Origin: an uncultured Carboxylicivirga sp.
Lineage (GTDB): Bacteria; Bacteroidota; Bacteroidia; Bacteroidales; Marinilabiliaceae
DNA length: 64,000 bases
NCBI GenBank assembly: GCA_947491945.1
Contig: CANLLN010000015.1
Span: 1-64,000 of the forward strand
Direction of reading: 5' to 3'
The notes below the pieces were generated by a model that saw only the letters and a list, made by a program, of their open reading frames with translations, had not been told where the DNA came from and searched no databases. This document shows positions 62,489 to 64,000 of the stretch, piece by piece. How positions within the stretch are numbered: position 1 is the first letter of the stretch; each line of letters opens with the position of its first letter. Position numbers and translations under genes: made by a program.

Positions 62489-64000
62489 ATGATGCAATCA
62501 AATACACGCAGACAAATATTTATGCCCTTTCTCTTTGCCCTTCTGGTAGCACTGGGGGTATTTATTGGACGTAATTTTATGAGTACGCCAATGGGCAAAG
62601 GAAACCCATTGATGATTTATCCGCAGGCCAATAAATTGGATGCCCTGATGAATCTGATTGAAGAGGAGTATGTGGATACGGTGGATCGACAGGCCATAGA
62701 AGAGCGTATTATCCCCGAGATACTGAAGGATCTGGATCCGCACTCGGTGTACATACCTGCCAAAGATCTGAATAAAGTGAACGAGGAGTTGCAGGGTAAT
62801 TTTGGGGGTATTGGCGTGCAGTTTAGCATGCAGAATGATACGGTGATGGTGATACAGGTGATTCAGGGAGGACCGTCTGAGAAAGTAGGTATTCTGCCCG
62901 GCGACCGTATTGTGGCAGTTGATGATTCCACTATTGCCGGCATTGACCTGCCCACCGATGAGGTGATGAAGCGCTTACGCGGTGAGATGGGTACCGAGGT
63001 GAAGGTGGGGATTTTACGTCGCCCCAATAAAGACTTGATTGATTTTAACATTACACGCGGTAGCATACCGATCTATAGTGTGGATGTAAGCTACATGGTA
63101 GATGAAACCACCGGTTATATCAAGGTCGACCGTTTTGCTCAGAATACCTATCAGGAGTTCCTGACGGCGCTGGCCAAGTTAAAAGCCAATAATTGCCAGA
63201 ATGTAATCATAGACTTTAGAGGCAACTCGGGTGGATTACTTGATGTAGCCATCCGTTTGTGCAACGAATTTTTGCCGGCCAAAGACCTGATCGTTTATAC
63301 CGAAGGGAAAGCACAGCGTCGTCAGAATGTACATGCCAACGGAGCCGGTACCTGTCAGGATACCAAAGTGATTGTGTTGATCGATGAGTTTTCAGCCTCG
63401 GCCAGCGAGATATTTGCCGGTGCTATACAGGATAACGACCGGGGGCTGGTGATTGGGCGCCGTTCCTTTGGTAAAGGTCTTGTGCAGCAGCAAATTCCAT
63501 TACCCGATGGTTCAGCACTGCGTCTTACCGTGGCGCGCTATCATACACCCAGCGGACGCTGTATTCAGAAGCCTTATGACCAGGGTGTGGATGACTACTA
63601 TGAGGATTTGTACAAGCGCCTTGAGCATGGTGAGTTCTATAATCAGGACAGCATACACTTCGATGATGCGCTGAAATACACTACCAAAAATGGACGTATC
63701 GTCTATGGCGGCGGGGGCATCATGCCCGATATCTTTGTGCCCCGCGATACCTCAATGATCAGTGATTATTTTGTGCGCTTGCGCATGAATGGTATCATGT
63801 ATCGTTATGCCCTTGAATATACCGATAACAACCGACAGAAACTGGAAACTTTGAATACTGCGGATGAGATTGAGAAGTACCTCGATAAGCAAAATTTATT
63901 GCCCGATTTCCTTCGTTTTGCCAAAGATAAGGGTGTGAAATTTAATCGTGAGCAATATAACTTGTCGCGCGACCTGATTGCCATAGAGATTAAGGCCACC
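62489..64000 (+). CDS. C-terminal processing peptidase, S41 family (partial, runs off window)
   Basis: The first 504 codons are visible and open to the window end; the stop lies beyond it. The N-terminus (MPFLFALLVALGVFIGRNFM) is a signal anchor. A short helical segment with DPHSVYIPAKDL follows, then a PDZ domain (GNFGGIGVQF, VIQGGPSEKVGILPGDRIVAV), then the catalytic core: NVIIDFRGNSGG, the nucleophile Ser in EFSASASEIFAG and the catalytic Lys in FGKGLVQQQIPLPDGS. It should be a periplasmic Ser/Lys protease that trims or degrades C-termini. An ATG pair at 62489 and 62492 is possible. Confidence 0.93.
   Translation, partial: MMQSNTRRQIFMPFLFALLVALGVFIGRNFMSTPMGKGNPLMIYPQANKLDALMNLIEEEYVDTVDRQAIEERIIPEILKDLDPHSVYIPAKDLNKVNEELQGNFGGIGVQFSMQNDTVMVIQVIQGGPSEKVGILPGDRIVAVDDSTIAGIDLPTDEVMKRLRGEMGTEVKVGILRRPNKDLIDFNITRGSIPIYSVDVSYMVDETTGYIKVDRFAQNTYQEFLTALAKLKANNCQNVIIDFRGNSGGLLDVAIRLCNEFLPAKDLIVYTEGKAQRRQNVHANGAGTCQDTKVIVLIDEFSASASEIFAGAIQDNDRGLVIGRRSFGKGLVQQQIPLPDGSALRLTVARYHTPSGRCIQKPYDQGVDDYYEDLYKRLEHGEFYNQDSIHFDDALKYTTKNGRIVYGGGGIMPDIFVPRDTSMISDYFVRLRMNGIMYRYALEYTDNNRQKLETLNTADEIEKYLDKQNLLPDFLRFAKDKGVKFNREQYNLSRDLIAIEIKAT

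Overview
The window reads as a chromosomal segment of a Bacteroidota bacterium. Four things point there. Many families are typical of the phylum: DUF4954, DUF6452/DUF6048, DUF4271, DUF5684, HU-CCDC81/SPOR, YfhO, a secreted helix-hairpin-helix barrel, and YfiR with a TonB-dependent receptor. Lipoproteins and periplasmic enzymes are abundant. Shine-Dalgarno sequences are mostly absent. Many genes have an upstream TAnnTTTG -7 element, often with TTTG or TTG about 17-21 bases further up. A marine or sediment member of the Marinilabiliales is plausible, but the sequence alone does not prove the order. I see no prophage, insertion sequence, CRISPR array or rRNA operon.

Layout: 0-0.2 kb holds two identical tRNA-Asn genes (minus strand). 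0.3-9.7 kb (plus) carries a PfkB-family kinase, Kbl, DUF4954, NagB, GlmS and a lipoprotein sulfatase. 9.8-13.3 kb (minus) is an M16 peptidase pair. 13.5-23.2 kb (plus) holds DUF6452/DUF6048, glutaminase, a DUF417 protein, a LOG-family protein, DUF4271-HemD, RnpA-YidD, an aldehyde dehydrogenase, and RecX-LPP20-rhodanese. 23.3-31.6 kb (minus) has two tandem chemoreceptors, RfbB, a pair of secreted paralogues, DUF5684 and GalE. 32.1-36.4 kb (plus) has an HU-TM-SPOR protein, lipoproteins, a GFA protein and a SIMPL protein. 36.4-45.0 kb has a double-NTF2 lipoprotein, a long-chain acyl-CoA synthetase, DUF2179, and the Pgi-GpsA-LysS group. 45.2-64 kb (all plus) has a HAD phosphatase, a PorV-like barrel, the HHH barrel, a C_GCAxxG protein, SbcD-SbcC, YfiR-TonB receptor, GlyRS, YfhO, a dCMP deaminase and a CtpA-type protease that runs off the end.

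Most content is housekeeping: amino-sugar metabolism (nagB, glmS), glycolysis and lipid precursors (pgi, gpsA, acyl-CoA synthetase), translation (lysS, glyS, rnpA), envelope biogenesis (yidD, M16 pair, TonB receptor) and DNA repair (recX, sbcDC). Intrinsic terminators are unusually clear and separate most transcription units.

I did not find an obviously new defence or mobile system. The places most worth a second look are: (i) a secreted HHH beta-barrel and PorV-like pair just upstream of a C_GCAxxG protein and SbcDC; (ii) the membrane-anchored HU-SPOR protein, with an AT-rich upstream region holding repeated DnaA-box-like 9-mers and a promoter that abuts the start codon; (iii) a pair of secreted paralogues bracketed by near-identical inverted hairpins; (iv) a long structured leader before the YfiR/TonB operon; and (v) tandem chemoreceptors with nearly identical signalling halves and diverged sensor halves.
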